NCBI GenBank assembly: GCA_012862575.1
Contig: BLSF01000079.1
Location: 62,001 to 126,000, forward strand
Origin: Parietichytrium sp. I65-24A
Lineage: Eukaryota > Sar > Bigyra > Thraustochytrida > Thraustochytriidae
DNA length: 64,000 nucleotides
Direction: 5' to 3'
Shown one piece after another: positions 9,901-18,979 of this stretch (its first letter is position 1; each line of letters begins with the position of its first letter). Below the pieces are notes generated by a model. The model searched no databases. It saw only the letters and a program-made list of their open reading frames with translations, and was not told where the DNA came from. A program made the position numbers and the translations under genes.

Positions 9901-11672
9901 GCCACAAGAATGTCCGGAAGTATTTCCACAACCTTTTCGTCGTCGAGCATCAACACCTTTTCTGCAAGGAGTTGGTAGTCGTTCAGTGGTACATACTCCT
10001 TCCCGTCTTTGTCGGCTAATAATTGCTGCATTTTTTCCCACTTTTGAACCTTCGCATCAATATCAGAAAACTCGCTCAAATCAATGCCGAGGTTGCTGCA
10101 CAAGAAAAAAATGATCCTTCGGATGATGTGAATGTGATCTGCGCTCTCCGTGGTGCAACCAATGTAATGGGTGAATACTGCGGCGTCGGGATGCAACGCT
10201 TTGAACTGAGAAGCCCAGTTCGCTAACAGCGCTGATTTTCCCATTCCTGAAGGCCCAGTGATAGCCAGCGAGCGCTTGTCTTGCACAGCCTTTTCTATAT
10301 TGTCAAACGCATTTCCGTTGGCAATGTACCCCATCCTCCTCGACGCGGCAAATGCCTCATGAGTGAGCGCTACAGCTTCCCAGTTGGTAAACTTGGACTC
10401 GTCCACCGGAAACTCTGCCTCAATTGCTTTGGCAAGATCCTTCACGAGCTGATCGGATAACTCCTTCACATTTGAGTACTTGCAAATAAACGACGGAAAT
10501 TTTTCCTCAATCTCCTGCTTGAGACGGTCCTGTCCCTTCTTGGCGTGCTCCGACTCCGCTTCGTACGCAGGCTTGTCGATGTCGCTAATTTGATCTCCCA
10601 TTTGCTGCTTGAACTCCTCGTGGTTGCGAAAATAGAAGGTTGTGAAGCCTGCCTGTGAAGGCTGCAATAGCGCCCCATGGAGCATTTCCAGCTCAGTCAC
10701 CGATCTATCCCGAAACTGCTTTACCCAGGGATAAAGTTTTTCTCCCACGTCCATGGTGGTGTTGAGCAGCTCATCAGTCCTGCTGGGGTCCAGATGCCAG
10801 CCGTACCGCTCTCCGAGCATTCCTACAAAAAAAGGACGGCAGTCGTCGATCTCCTGAAGGCACAGTTTCACAACGGCACCACCGCTACTCTCCTCGCTGG
10901 TGACTCCCCAACGCAGGTCCACAAACACGATTGTCACCCCTCTAGCTTCTCCGAGTTTGCGCAACTGCGGCAAAGCATGGCGCATGAGGTAGTCTCTTTC
11001 CAAAGCGAAGTCTCGAAATGTGGACGACACGAACACACGCACCGTACGAGCCTGCATGAGCTTCTGTTTATTTCGTTTCAATGTCAACTGCGTGGACTCC
11101 TCGTGATCTTTCAACTCTTGCGACGCTCCAGTCTCCTCATGAAGTGGCTCCATGCTCTGCTCTGCTTTCGGAGCCAGAACCATCGGGCCTTTCATCTTAA
11201 ACGAAGCCCCTGGCTTTTTAACATTCCCTTCCTCACCGCTCGAGTCAAGTCCTCGTGGCGGTTCAAGGGATATTGGCCCCTTCATCTTGAACGAAGCTCC
11301 GGGCTGTCGAGAGGGACCATTTTCCTCCCCGACCGCGTCCAGAGAGGGCTTCATAGGTTCGAGCAACACTGGGCCCTTCATCTTGAACGAAGCCCCTGGC
11401 TGACGAATCGGCTGTTCCTCTCCAACCATATCCAACCTGGCTTTCATAGGTTCGAGCACCAACGGGCCTTTCATCTTGAACGACGCCCCTGGGGCACTTG
11501 CTCCTCCACCGCCGCGATCGTCCGCATGAGTGCTTTCCGCGGCACGAATTTCTTGCGTCGGAGCGACTTGATTTTTCTTGCTCGCAGCTCCTGCAGCTCC
11601 TGCTGTGGCCGAGGCATCGGTTTTGGCGCCAGGCTCGTTTGCCACGCGAGGTTTGCTGGAGCACGAGCCCAT
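6999..11672 (-). CDS. DUF4062 / P-loop NTPase / TPR protein, nephrocystin-3-like
   Basis: Intronless 1557-residue protein. It begins MGSCSSKP, a strong N-myristoylation site with a following Cys, as nephrocystin-3 also begins with a myristoylated glycine. Four degenerate repeats of about 31-33 residues follow (61-170), each with the invariant core PGASFKMKGP. A DUF4062 domain starts at about 211 (VRVFVSSTFRDF) with VDLRWGVTSEES. The NACHT/STAND-type NTPase has Walker A GPSGMGKS (473-480) and a Walker B-like VLVLDGLDQLED near 600-613. Kinesin-light-chain-style TPRs fill about 1060-1450. A short acidic C-terminal region ends the chain. In animals this architecture localises to the ciliary inversin compartment, so a ciliary role is inferred. 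Other DUF4062-NTPase-TPR proteins exist in protists, so orthology to NPHP3 needs a tree. Confidence 0.75.
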   Translation of the reverse strand: MGSCSSKPRVANEPGAKTDASATAGAAGAASKKNQVAPTQEIRAAESTHADDRGGGGASAPGASFKMKGPLVLEPMKARLDMVGEEQPIRQPGASFKMKGPVLLEPMKPSLDAVGEENGPSRQPGASFKMKGPISLEPPRGLDSSGEEGNVKKPGASFKMKGPMVLAPKAEQSMEPLHEETGASQELKDHEESTQLTLKRNKQKLMQARTVRVFVSSTFRDFALERDYLMRHALPQLRKLGEARGVTIVFVDLRWGVTSEESSGGAVVKLCLQEIDDCRPFFVGMLGERYGWHLDPSRTDELLNTTMDVGEKLYPWVKQFRDRSVTELEMLHGALLQPSQAGFTTFYFRNHEEFKQQMGDQISDIDKPAYEAESEHAKKGQDRLKQEIEEKFPSFICKYSNVKELSDQLVKDLAKAIEAEFPVDESKFTNWEAVALTHEAFAASRRMGYIANGNAFDNIEKAVQDKRSLAITGPSGMGKSALLANWASQFKALHPDAAVFTHYIGCTTESADHIHIIRRIIFFLCSNLGIDLSEFSDIDAKVQKWEKMQQLLADKDGKEYVPLNDYQLLAEKVLMLDDEKVVEILPDILVAARTKSAESGSPIVLVLDGLDQLEDKGNARTLFWLPRVQGLPFLCSIKDQASNSSFSKDLDATKRESEAILSSTQLFFKRRNPSDGLDAIALKYWKDRKWETATISELEQSEQRKVIVSYLAEHAKKLDEEQIGMVLKVEAAQNPLFLRTLLDEARLFGNFFELTKHLSKLLEARTNPQLYKLVMGRMAQECSEDITVWALGIILRCRDGISDQELREALSRKIPAPPQDGDTWLAGTNLKEFSVESDAQVRLLTQLLFGIREQLSSTSGFLRLFHDAAKEAVSAILGADLVKANQAIHFRLADYFASLTEAENLTKEDYEARFSRQLREYPYHLAMSGHLTRLANYLCQQNVLQIMLSDESKKYELVNYWRDIEAHWTEKCASLSTEEAEALVDPETHRPINKVENYLLAVALEVKKGIELKDLAVLQGGTETELRTRVENAAIVMDCVASLLVLLSMYDGAVTVRQDEISFNTALYGKIHDKISISCSELADVYERVFCKYDISMNLKKRALEVDKALYGENTRQIAMGYDNLAMLYMKTGNYSEAEDMYRQSLAIKENLCGEHHRDVAQTARAMGLLFEELGKFEEATKWYQRSLDIRVKTFGPTHPSVARSQIDMGMLLLKDNKSSDAGEAALKLVTEGAKNLEAALGICHSDVAAAANNTGLVYSFLKDYALALKFHTKAKDIQAIVLGADHPAYAATCSNIGSVRQELAAAASRRGDGKEEGEHFEQAQRHYEDACEIYRVKVGEEHPELATALQNLGTLFFDLASREAHLANENKEASENAKLSAADRGDAERDLDENLAALHKALVQAQTSFEEALQIRSKVFGEDNPSTQATQESLSVCQDRLNRFTESNGEDLGLEDADGPGADDLITLCGNDLEKMRETVLPLFISSAGSAEATVQSGDEKFEAVTDKLTAELGIEKPTEGDISEALSELGLEAGAPLTLTAFSELFQAILKLAYL
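11163..11492 (-). repeat. Four in-frame tandem repeats in the NPHP3-like N-terminus
   Basis: Protein repeats begin at residues 61, 92, 124 and 154. Each opens with PGASFKMKGP followed by a hydrophobic-rich segment, Glu/Ala-Pro and a GEE cluster. The core is invariant at protein level while the linkers vary in length (31, 32 and 30 residues between starts). That suggests selection on the core and not recent DNA duplication. Confidence 0.85.
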
Positions 11673-12684
11673 CTTCCTGTTACCACTTGCCAGTTGCCAG
11701 TTGTCAGTGTCGCTTGCCTCATGCGTCTGCGGATGTCAGTCTCGCGGATGCAGGCGGGCGAAGAAAGACCGAGCTTTTGTTTCGTTCGAGACCTCCGGGC
11801 AACCGCTAACTACATACTTTGATACTCTGCAATGGAAGGGAAGGGGGGTTGAAGAGCTCTCGGCAGAGCTGGAATGGTCCATAATGTAATGCTAGCAGAT
11901 GGAAGAATGGGAAGATTGAAGATGGAACGTGGCGAGAAACGAAAAATGGACGTAGGCCCTTCGAATTTGAATTTGAGAAACTCTTTCGAACCCCAAAAAC
12001 CTTTTTCGACGAGTTGCATGGTCCGCGTTGTCCGCATTGTCTCGCTCCACTCACTCCGAGTCACTGCTCCAATAGCGATATCCGAGTCCGAGTCTTCAAT
12101 GACCCAAACGGCTAGTGAATCATTCCTTCGTTCTCCCAATTGGGTTCCGCATCTACCACCTCGTTCGGCTCTTAAGAATCAACCTAGCAATCTATTAGCC
12201 GAGACTGCTATGTGAGGTACGTAAAAAGGTATGCGAGACTATTTTGTTGTGAGAGTTTTGGTTGTGAGGTGCGTTCCGAGTTTGTGTGCAACGTGTCCTC
12301 GCGTACCCAGTATATATTAATAGAAAAATTAGGGGGGATTACAGCAAGCAGAATCGTGGGAATATCGTACGTTGGCCGCGGGAAGAAGAGAAGAGGAGGT
12401 GTGTGTGAGTCCTATTCACTGCAAAGTATGGAGATAGATGCGAAGACATTGGGCGGACTGAGTGATTTTGGGGCTGGCTTCAAGTCAAGTTTGGCAATTT
12501 TTCCCTTTCTTTTTGGATAGCGTGGACTGACTTTGTGAGATTTGCACGGCTCATAGACGAGAGAGTGGACAGAAAGGGAAGTGAATTGAAGTAAAGTGAA
12601 GTTAGGGCTTTGGGAACGTCAAGTCGGCGCGGGTGGGAAAGTTGCTGGGAGTAAGGAAGGTTTTTTGGTTGTTTCAAGGAGAAA
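11673..12684. other. Divergent intergenic region
   Basis: About 1 kb lies between the NPHP3-like gene (-) and the histidine phosphatase gene (+) and presumably holds both promoters. A CCAGTTGCCAGTTGTCAG iteration (about 11687-11708) sits just upstream of the NPHP3-like start. Short frames across both strands overlap one another and show no domain. Confidence 0.4.
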
Positions 12685-13350
12685 ATGGGCCGAGTGGTTT
12701 TGCTGGTTCGGCATGGGGAGACGAATGGAAACCGTAAGAAGATCCTTCAGGTGCCCGAATTGCCGCTGAATGAGAATGGGATGAGCCAGGCAGCCAAGGC
12801 TGGCAAGAGGATTGCTGCGCAGTACAAGGTGCACAAGATTTTGTGCAGTGATCTGCAGCGGACGAAGGACACTGCAGGTCAGATTGCGAAGGAGACGAAT
12901 GCTCCCATAGATTACAATGTGCTGTTGCAGGAAAGAAACTTCGGAGACCTGCGTGGCCAGGCGTTTAAGGATGTGATGGCCAAGGGCATTCATCCGTTTG
13001 AAAAGGACTACTCCCCGCCGAACGGGGAGTCCATGATTGTCTTCGAGGAGCGCACCGACCTCGCGTGGGAACTCGTGGTGCGCGAAGCGCAAACGGTGCC
13101 TGAAGGTGAAGTGTTGGCTGTCGTAACGCACGGGTTAGTTTTGAACAATTTCGTGAAGAAGAACGTGCAAATCTCCGAGGAAGATGCCGCAACTCAATTG
13201 CTCGCGTTCAAGAATACCAGCATCACTGCTGTTGAGTTATCCTCCGAATCCGGCCCTCACCCTGTCTTCAACGGAGTCTACAATGACGACAGTCATCTCA
13301 CTGCTGACGATCGTGATCCAGATTTCGCTTCTATACTTGCGCGCGTGTAA
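12685..13350 (+). CDS. Histidine phosphatase family protein (phosphoglycerate mutase-like)
   Basis: Intronless 221-residue protein spanning a whole histidine-phosphatase (PGAM-like) domain. The phosphohistidine site is RHGETNGN at residues 9-16 (H10), a conserved Arg is in DLQRT (R59), the proton-donor-type Glu is in QERNFGDLRG (E83), and the second catalytic His is in VVTHG (H149). The order and spacing match small single-domain members such as TIGAR-like or SixA/CobC-like phosphatases and not a glycolytic mutase. The substrate cannot be read from the sequence. The Met at 12685 sits four residues before the first strand, so the start is well placed. There is no targeting sequence, so cytosolic location is likely. 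Confidence 0.85.
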   Translation: MGRVVLLVRHGETNGNRKKILQVPELPLNENGMSQAAKAGKRIAAQYKVHKILCSDLQRTKDTAGQIAKETNAPIDYNVLLQERNFGDLRGQAFKDVMAKGIHPFEKDYSPPNGESMIVFEERTDLAWELVVREAQTVPEGEVLAVVTHGLVLNNFVKKNVQISEEDAATQLLAFKNTSITAVELSSESGPHPVFNGVYNDDSHLTADDRDPDFASILARV

Positions 13351-13900
13351 AATTCTCGACTATTCCGTCTCACCTCGCCTCGCCCGAATCTGTGGGCGAG
13401 AGGAGCGCTGCAGCGGCTACTCGCTCGGAAAGCTTTCAGTGTCCTACACATACATTTTAATTAAATCAAAGTACAGTATCTTGACGATCGCCCAACTCAG
13501 CCCGTCTAGCTACCTATTCCTCGGATCCTTCGTTCTCGGCGCCAATGATGCGATCTTGACAACAGCGAACGAGAACCCTTTCAAGGCACTTGCCTGAATT
13601 CTGCAAACCGACTCACCAGTATACTGCTTACGACGCACGGAAAAGAGGCGCAATGCAAATCAGCAGAGAGAAACCTCGAACCCGTCACCGCTTGAGCTTC
13701 TGACGACCTCCCGCGATACTCTCGCATTGCATTCACATATCCATCCACTCACTATTACTTGCACGAGCTATCGTCGCTCATCCTGTCATGATAATCATGA
13801 TGATGATATAATTTCAAGTTATCCATACTTGCAACGTCTCTGCTCTCTCACCCTCGACCGTGGAGACTGTGGTGACAGTGGTGACAGTGGCGGACAAAAA
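13351..13900. other. Intergenic, 3' UTR and promoter of USE1
   Basis: Nothing coding is recognised here. An open frame extends upstream of the USE1 start to 13727, but its His/Ser/Asp-rich translation is unlike any SNARE and is taken as leader. Confidence 0.4.
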
Positions 13901-14797
13901 ATGGCGGAGGTAGTCAACCTTCGGCGCCTGTCGCGCAGCTGCGAGCGTCTCCTGCACGGGCCGCCGTCTCCCTCGGTCGTCTCGGGCGGCCATGGATCGG
14001 CATTCGGCGCAGAAAGTGAACCTGCTGCCTCAACAGCGGCTGTGGCGAACGCAGCGCGCTTCCGGGCGTACTGCAAAGCGTTCCGCGAGCTGCTGGAGCG
14101 CGTGGAGCGCTCCAAGCACGACGGCGCCGCCGGGTATGACGTGGAGGACGACGAAATTCTCGTGCTGAAGAAGAAGGCAGCGCTGTTCGAGCGACACTTG
14201 CAAGACTTGGACGGCTTTCGCGACACCAGTGCGCCGCGAAGCGCCTCTGTAGCAGCCGCTCAGCAGCCGCGGAGCAATGATGAGGAGCAGAAGGAGCAGA
14301 AGGAGCAGGTTGCAATGGCGCAGGTGAATGGGCCCGATGGCGCCGGGGAAGCCGCTGAACGGGAGGGTGAAAGGACCGTGGACTGGGGCATGCTGGACGA
14401 GAAGGAAGAGCTGTTCGGGACGCAGCAGGGAAGGAGCCTGTCGGAGATGGTGCAGTCGTCGAGCTACGGGGCAAAGGCTATGGCGAACCAGCTGGAGCAA
14501 ATGCGCAAGGAGAAGGAGAACCTGGAAGCGGATGTCTCTGATCTCGTCGGCCAGTTGCGACGGAGGGTGCTGAATGCGAACGAGGCAGTGCGCAGCGACA
14601 ATGTTAGAATTGATAGAGTAAACGAGAAACTCGACGCAAACCTGAGTTATATCGACAAGATGTCGTCTCAGCTCAACATCACGTTGTCCTCCAGCACATA
14701 CAATTGTAAGCTCTGTACACTAGGCGTCGGTATCGTTTTGGCGCTCTGGATTCTGGCGTACCTTGTCATGCGCATCTTCCCAAAGGTCAAAACATGA
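13901..14797 (+). CDS. USE1: USE1-type Qc SNARE (ER-Golgi retrograde transport)
   Basis: A 298-residue protein with the whole Use1 layout. The N-terminal helices contain NLRRLSRSCERLL and RFRAYCKAFRELLERVE, matching the Use1 N-terminal region. A variable acidic linker follows, then a SNARE helix (about 190-265) with heptad hydrophobics, then a C-terminal membrane anchor, and the chain ends RIFPKVKT. Animal Use1 ends in a nearly identical RIMPKLK-type tail. Use1 acts in the ER SNARE complex with Sec20, Syntaxin 18/Ufe1 and Sec22 for COPI vesicle fusion. The start at 13901 (AAAATGG context) is preferred to an upstream in-frame Met at 13727 because the conserved helix begins directly after it. 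Confidence 0.8.
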   Translation: MAEVVNLRRLSRSCERLLHGPPSPSVVSGGHGSAFGAESEPAASTAAVANAARFRAYCKAFRELLERVERSKHDGAAGYDVEDDEILVLKKKAALFERHLQDLDGFRDTSAPRSASVAAAQQPRSNDEEQKEQKEQVAMAQVNGPDGAGEAAEREGERTVDWGMLDEKEELFGTQQGRSLSEMVQSSSYGAKAMANQLEQMRKEKENLEADVSDLVGQLRRRVLNANEAVRSDNVRIDRVNEKLDANLSYIDKMSSQLNITLSSSTYNCKLCTLGVGIVLALWILAYLVMRIFPKVKT

Positions 14798-15153
14798 TTC
14801 GTTTCTACTTCACTTCGCTTTCTTGTTTTTCTCCGTCCTACTATCAAGCAAAAAGAGTACGTGGACAACGTGTCCTTCAAGTTACTCCACTCCCGGCAGA
14901 CAAGTTCTTTATGAGAAAACCTGCACGCGAAAGAGAGCCGAGAGAGAGAGAGAGAGAGAGAGAGGAGTGTGTATGTCAGTCTTTTTTTCGATGTCCTGTT
15001 TCGTGTAGAGTAGTTAATTTAAAAGGAGAAGTACTGTCATCTGCTCGGGCTTCCTTTCATTCCCTAGCTGTTCTGGATTGGAAAACCGAGGAGGATAGAA
15101 TCGTCCAAATATGGTGTATGTAACAAATACCGACGATGCGGCGAGCTGAGTGC
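14798..15153. other. Intergenic, convergent 3' ends with (GA)n
   Basis: A short spacer between USE1 (+) and the SAP-domain gene (-). A pure GA microsatellite lies at about 14937-14964. No gene is seen. Confidence 0.5.
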
Positions 15154-17088
15154 CTAGCGCTTAGCCTTCTTGTGCTTCTTCTTCTTGTTGTTTTGGCGTG
15201 CGAGAGCATTGGCAGGCAATGGACGCTTGGCCGAGATTTCGGGATCTTGGAGACCGTCTGCCTGAGCTTTTGCTGCATCAAGTCGAGATTGCTGCTCCAT
15301 CTGCCGCTTTTTGGTAAAGCCCGTCGGCGGGATGTTTTCTTTCTCAAGATCAAGGCCAAGAGCAACCGCTTCCAAGGTAAGGGCACGAGCGCGGCCAAGG
15401 CGACCGTTGAGTGATTTTCTTCTCTGCTCGTCGAAATCCTTTTCAAAATCAGACTGCTGTTTTTGAAGGTCTTGCAGCTTCCTTTTGGTGGCCACTCGAC
15501 ACTCTTGAAGCTGTTTCTGCAGCACGGCCTGCATTTTCAGTCCGTTTGCGATTAGCTGAAGATTCTCCCGGACGGAGGCTGGTAGGTTTTCCTTTCTGAC
15601 GGATAATGATTTGCAAGGTGATAGACCCAGATCTGCCTGCGTTACCTGTTGCTCGGGAAGATCTCGAGTATCTTCAGCTTGCTTGGTGAATTCCTGAGCT
15701 ACTGCTTGAGATGGCTGCTCGTCTTCGTCGTGAGTTGGCTGTGGCTTGATCTGCAGAGACGGCTCGAAACCTGGCTGTGGTGAGGCAAGTTCTTCATCGT
15801 TTTTGGCAAGTTCTTCACAACCTTCTTTGACGATGTCCACGTCTGCATTGGACTCGTCGAGTTCCATCTTCGACACGGACTCTCGTTCAATACTGATTTC
15901 AACATTCTTAGAGGCAGCCTGCACATTGACAGAATCTTCAGTGCAGCCTTCAGAGCACGCTTGTTCGTCTGGACAAAGGCTATTAGACGGCACAGTTTGT
16001 TCTCTGCCAGAAGAAAGGGCTTCGACAACACCCTCCTTGTCAGTATCTGTAGACATCTCTGGGCTGGGGGTCGCTTCGTCAGCGCTTTGAACTGCTTCAG
16101 GAGGATCCTCTCTGGGTTTTGACCCCGGAAGTTTCGCGCTTCTTCCTTGCAAGAGCTCTTCAAGAACATTTTGACGTCGCTCCTTTTCTGCTATTCTTTG
16201 TTGATGGAGCGTGCATGCGGCCACAGCCGCACCGAAAGCCTGCCCTCTAAATTCCTCTACCTCCCTCTCCCCCTCCAGCTGCAGAGCCTTTTTCGCTGTC
16301 GCCCTGGCTACTGCTCTAAAGCTGGATTTGTGAAGAGCGACTTGCGTAGCTTGTCTGTTTGCGAGACCTCTGCAGGATTCCAGCTTTGCCTTCTCCTCAG
16401 CAGCTCTCTGATCCCTAGCGATCCTCTCGTTCGCTGCCACGGCCGCTTCTTGTGCAGCCAGAACGCCCAGTCGCTTGAGCTTGACCCTTTCAAGCGACAG
16501 AGCAGCCTGCTGAGCGGTATTGGACTGAGCAGAAGCCGAGCTCTGTGCGGACCCCCTCGATGCAGAGGAAACATGGGAGTCGCGGGAGACTGAAGAAAAT
16601 CCGGAAGCCGCAGACGCTAGGGAAGAGAAAGAAGACGCCGAGGATCTAGGACCGGATTTTATAGATGGCGCGAAAGACGCACGGCTAGTCTTTTTAGCAA
16701 AGCCTTTACTTTTGGCGGCTTTCCCGTCAGGGGCGGCTGCGGTTTTCATCTTCTTCTTGCCGGTGCAGTGTGCATGGGACAGATTTTCCTTGTTCACGGT
16801 GCGCTCCGAGAGGCCGGTCCTTGCCGAAGCCACCGATTCTTGATCGCCATCCGACATGTCAGCCGCCTTTCTTTTCCTTCCGTCCCCTTCGTCAATGAGC
16901 TCCTTGAGCGCATCTACGATTTCAAAGCTCTTCATGTTGGCTTTCACGCCATACTTTTTCGCAAGCGCTTGCAGATCTCGCCGATTAAGTCCCTCGAGGT
17001 TCTCTTCCAGGAGCTCAAACTCCAGCTGCACGTTGCTGCTCTTACGCTCCTGTCCATTCTGGTCGCAAAAGACTTTGAACGGCGCCAT
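15154..17088 (-). CDS. SAP-like domain, coiled-coil basic protein (NuSAP-like candidate)
   Basis: Intronless 644-residue protein. Residues 33-67 (LNRRDLQALAKKYGVKAN and on to ALKELI) form a SAP/HeH-type helix-turn-helix. In NuSAP1 a similar motif near the N-terminus binds DNA. Then come KRK clusters, a Ser/Ala-rich stretch (130-190), an Arg/Ala/Glu-rich helix (195-320), an acidic Gln-rich middle (320-500), a second coiled coil (about 510-600) and a very basic end (KKKKHKKAKR). The overall plan of SAP motif, basic linker and charged helix recalls nucleolar/spindle-associated protein or other chromosome-bound proteins. Outside the SAP motif similarity is composition-driven, so the NuSAP link is tentative. 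A nuclear location is likely. Confidence 0.6.
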   Translation of the reverse strand: MAPFKVFCDQNGQERKSSNVQLEFELLEENLEGLNRRDLQALAKKYGVKANMKSFEIVDALKELIDEGDGRKRKAADMSDGDQESVASARTGLSERTVNKENLSHAHCTGKKKMKTAAAPDGKAAKSKGFAKKTSRASFAPSIKSGPRSSASSFSSLASAASGFSSVSRDSHVSSASRGSAQSSASAQSNTAQQAALSLERVKLKRLGVLAAQEAAVAANERIARDQRAAEEKAKLESCRGLANRQATQVALHKSSFRAVARATAKKALQLEGEREVEEFRGQAFGAAVAACTLHQQRIAEKERRQNVLEELLQGRSAKLPGSKPREDPPEAVQSADEATPSPEMSTDTDKEGVVEALSSGREQTVPSNSLCPDEQACSEGCTEDSVNVQAASKNVEISIERESVSKMELDESNADVDIVKEGCEELAKNDEELASPQPGFEPSLQIKPQPTHDEDEQPSQAVAQEFTKQAEDTRDLPEQQVTQADLGLSPCKSLSVRKENLPASVRENLQLIANGLKMQAVLQKQLQECRVATKRKLQDLQKQQSDFEKDFDEQRRKSLNGRLGRARALTLEAVALGLDLEKENIPPTGFTKKRQMEQQSRLDAAKAQADGLQDPEISAKRPLPANALARQNNKKKKHKKAKR

Positions 17089-18145
17089 CTTCCTTTCTTC
17101 CTTCCGCCGCGAATCGCCCAGCTTCGACTTTTTATAAACGAAAGCGGCTGCAGAATGTCAAACCCAGCCGCCAATCCCCCGATACCGTTCTTCTGCCTTG
17201 CCAAATTGCCACTCTGCTTTCACAATCTCCCAGCCGCTCTGGAACCCGTCGCCAAACTCGCGCACCTTTGCAGATCTCCCAGTTCCTGCACCTTGTCGCC
17301 GGATCTCCAGGTCTCCAGATCTCCAGATCTCCGGTTCTCCAGCGTCCCAGGCTCCCGCGGACCCTCCCGTGGCGCACTTTAACCGGGACAGTTGAGAATC
17401 CCAAAATATCGGAACAACCTATTTATCCGAGGGTGCGCGACAGCAGAGGTGTCCCCGCACTTTCTTCTCTTTCTCTCTCTCTGTCTCTCTCTCTCTGTCT
17501 TTGCAATTCTTTCCTTCCGGCCAAGTGTGAAAATCACAACTTGAACCCGATTGTTAGGGTAATTGATAGGACGGACTATAGGAGAGACAACTGGCGCAGG
17601 GCTGGTAGATGGGCAGTAGGAGGCGTTTGAACGCGACCTAACTACCGCGACACAAGGCACCCTCCCGACCCAAGTGGGGCGGTGAGGAACAGAGAGAAGC
17701 AAGGCTTGTTCCTTATGGATGGAGAGTCTCTAAACCGTGGTAGTTCATAGATACTATAGTAGTTTGTATCATCGTCATAATCGATCCTTACCGGTATCGT
17801 CGTTATCGTCACAAGAGAATGGAGATTTTGGCTATTCTGGCAACGCGAGTATGGAGTGCAACAAAAGAAGGAGCAAATCGTTTAGAAGGCTCTGTCCATC
17901 GGGCCCCGCCGAGATGCCGAGATGTGCATTCAGACAAGGATGAAAAAGAAAAAGTATTGAGTTGAACTTCCTTGTAGTTTTTAAAAAAAAAGTCTTTTCG
18001 CCAACACGTTCTCTCAGATGCGAGAATTAAAGCAGCACCAAATTGCAACTGGCAATAAAGCGCAAGGCAAGCAAGCCAGGGAGGGACTGAGAAGAAGAAA
18101 ATTCAGAAAAGGAAAATATAGGGATAGAAGAAGAACGAGCTAAGT
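17089..18145. other. Intergenic region with short tandem repeats
   Basis: About 1 kb between the SAP gene start and the RPS18 stop, both on the minus strand. It holds a CAGATCTC/CTCCAG iteration at about 17304-17346 and a CT tract at 17461-17504. The sequence nearer RPS18 is its 3' UTR. No gene is seen. Confidence 0.45.
17461..17504. repeat. (CT)n tract upstream of the SAP-domain gene
   Basis: A CT-rich simple repeat 370 bp upstream of the SAP-domain gene start. Confidence 0.85.
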
Positions 18146-18979
18146 TTATTTCTTCCCTGCGATTCCGACAGTACGTCCGCGGCGGCCAGTGGTCTTTGTG
18201 TGCTGACCGCGAACCTTGATACCCCAGTAGTGCCTGAGACCACGGTGGTTGCGCATCTTCTTGAGAGTCTCGATGTCTTCTCTGAGTTTCTGCTCGAGGC
18301 CGTTAGCAAACACCTGAGAGTACTTGCCGGTCCTCTTGTCCTTCTGCCTGTTAAGGAACCACTGTGGGATACGGAAGTGGAGTGGGGACTGGATGATTGC
18401 TACAAGACGCTCGATCTCATCCTGGATTCGAGTTCAATTTGTTTGCGTGCGCGTTGAAACCAGTGTTAGAGCTCATCCAAACATCACCTCATTTCTGTCA
18501 TTCACAAAGGCCGCGTTTGAAATACTTACAGGCTTAAGCTCACCAGCGCGCTTGTTAAGGTCAACCTCTGCCTTCTTGCAGATGATGTTGGCGAAACGGC
18601 GGCCAATACCCTTGATGGCGGTCAAGGCGTACATAACCTTGTTGCGTCCATCGACGTTCGTATTCAAGATACGAAGAATGTGCTGGAAATCGGATCCCTG
18701 GATAAGAGCCTGTTGTCACAATCACCACCAAACTGTCAGCGAGCCATCCCACACCGTCTCATTCTCATTCTCATCCTCAATCTCCACTAAACTATCCCCC
18801 GCCCCGCACGCAACAATAGCTGCCATCCCCACACATTCCCATCCCATGCATCCCGACTTTTTATAACGCGGGCAGCCCGCAGCGACCCGCCACGGGCGCA
18901 ACCGGGCCAACCAGATCGACCGCAGCTCATCTCTCCCGCATCACCGCTCTCCCCTTCGCCCGCGCCAACTTACGCTCAT
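18146..18979 (-). CDS. RPS18: 40S ribosomal protein S18 (uS13), three exons
   Basis: The spliced CDS is complement of 18146-18421, 18530-18709 and 18974-18979 (153 residues; animal S18 has 152). Exon 1 codes only Met-Ser and is followed by GTAAGT. Exon 2 begins [18 protein letters not shown] and includes AIKGIGRR. Exon 3 carries [13 protein letters not shown], the [20 protein letters not shown] signature and the basic end. Introns are 264 and 108 nt, both phase 0 with GTAAGT donors and CAG acceptors. The start context is GCCACCATGA. The protein sits at the 40S head and contacts the P-site tRNA and bridge regions. An exon of two codons right after ATG is typical of ribosomal protein genes, where the first intron often boosts expression. 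Confidence 0.95.

Noticed and set aside
13727-13900. In-frame extension of USE1
   Set aside because: The extra residues are His/Ser/Asp-rich and unlike the family. The downstream Met has the better context.
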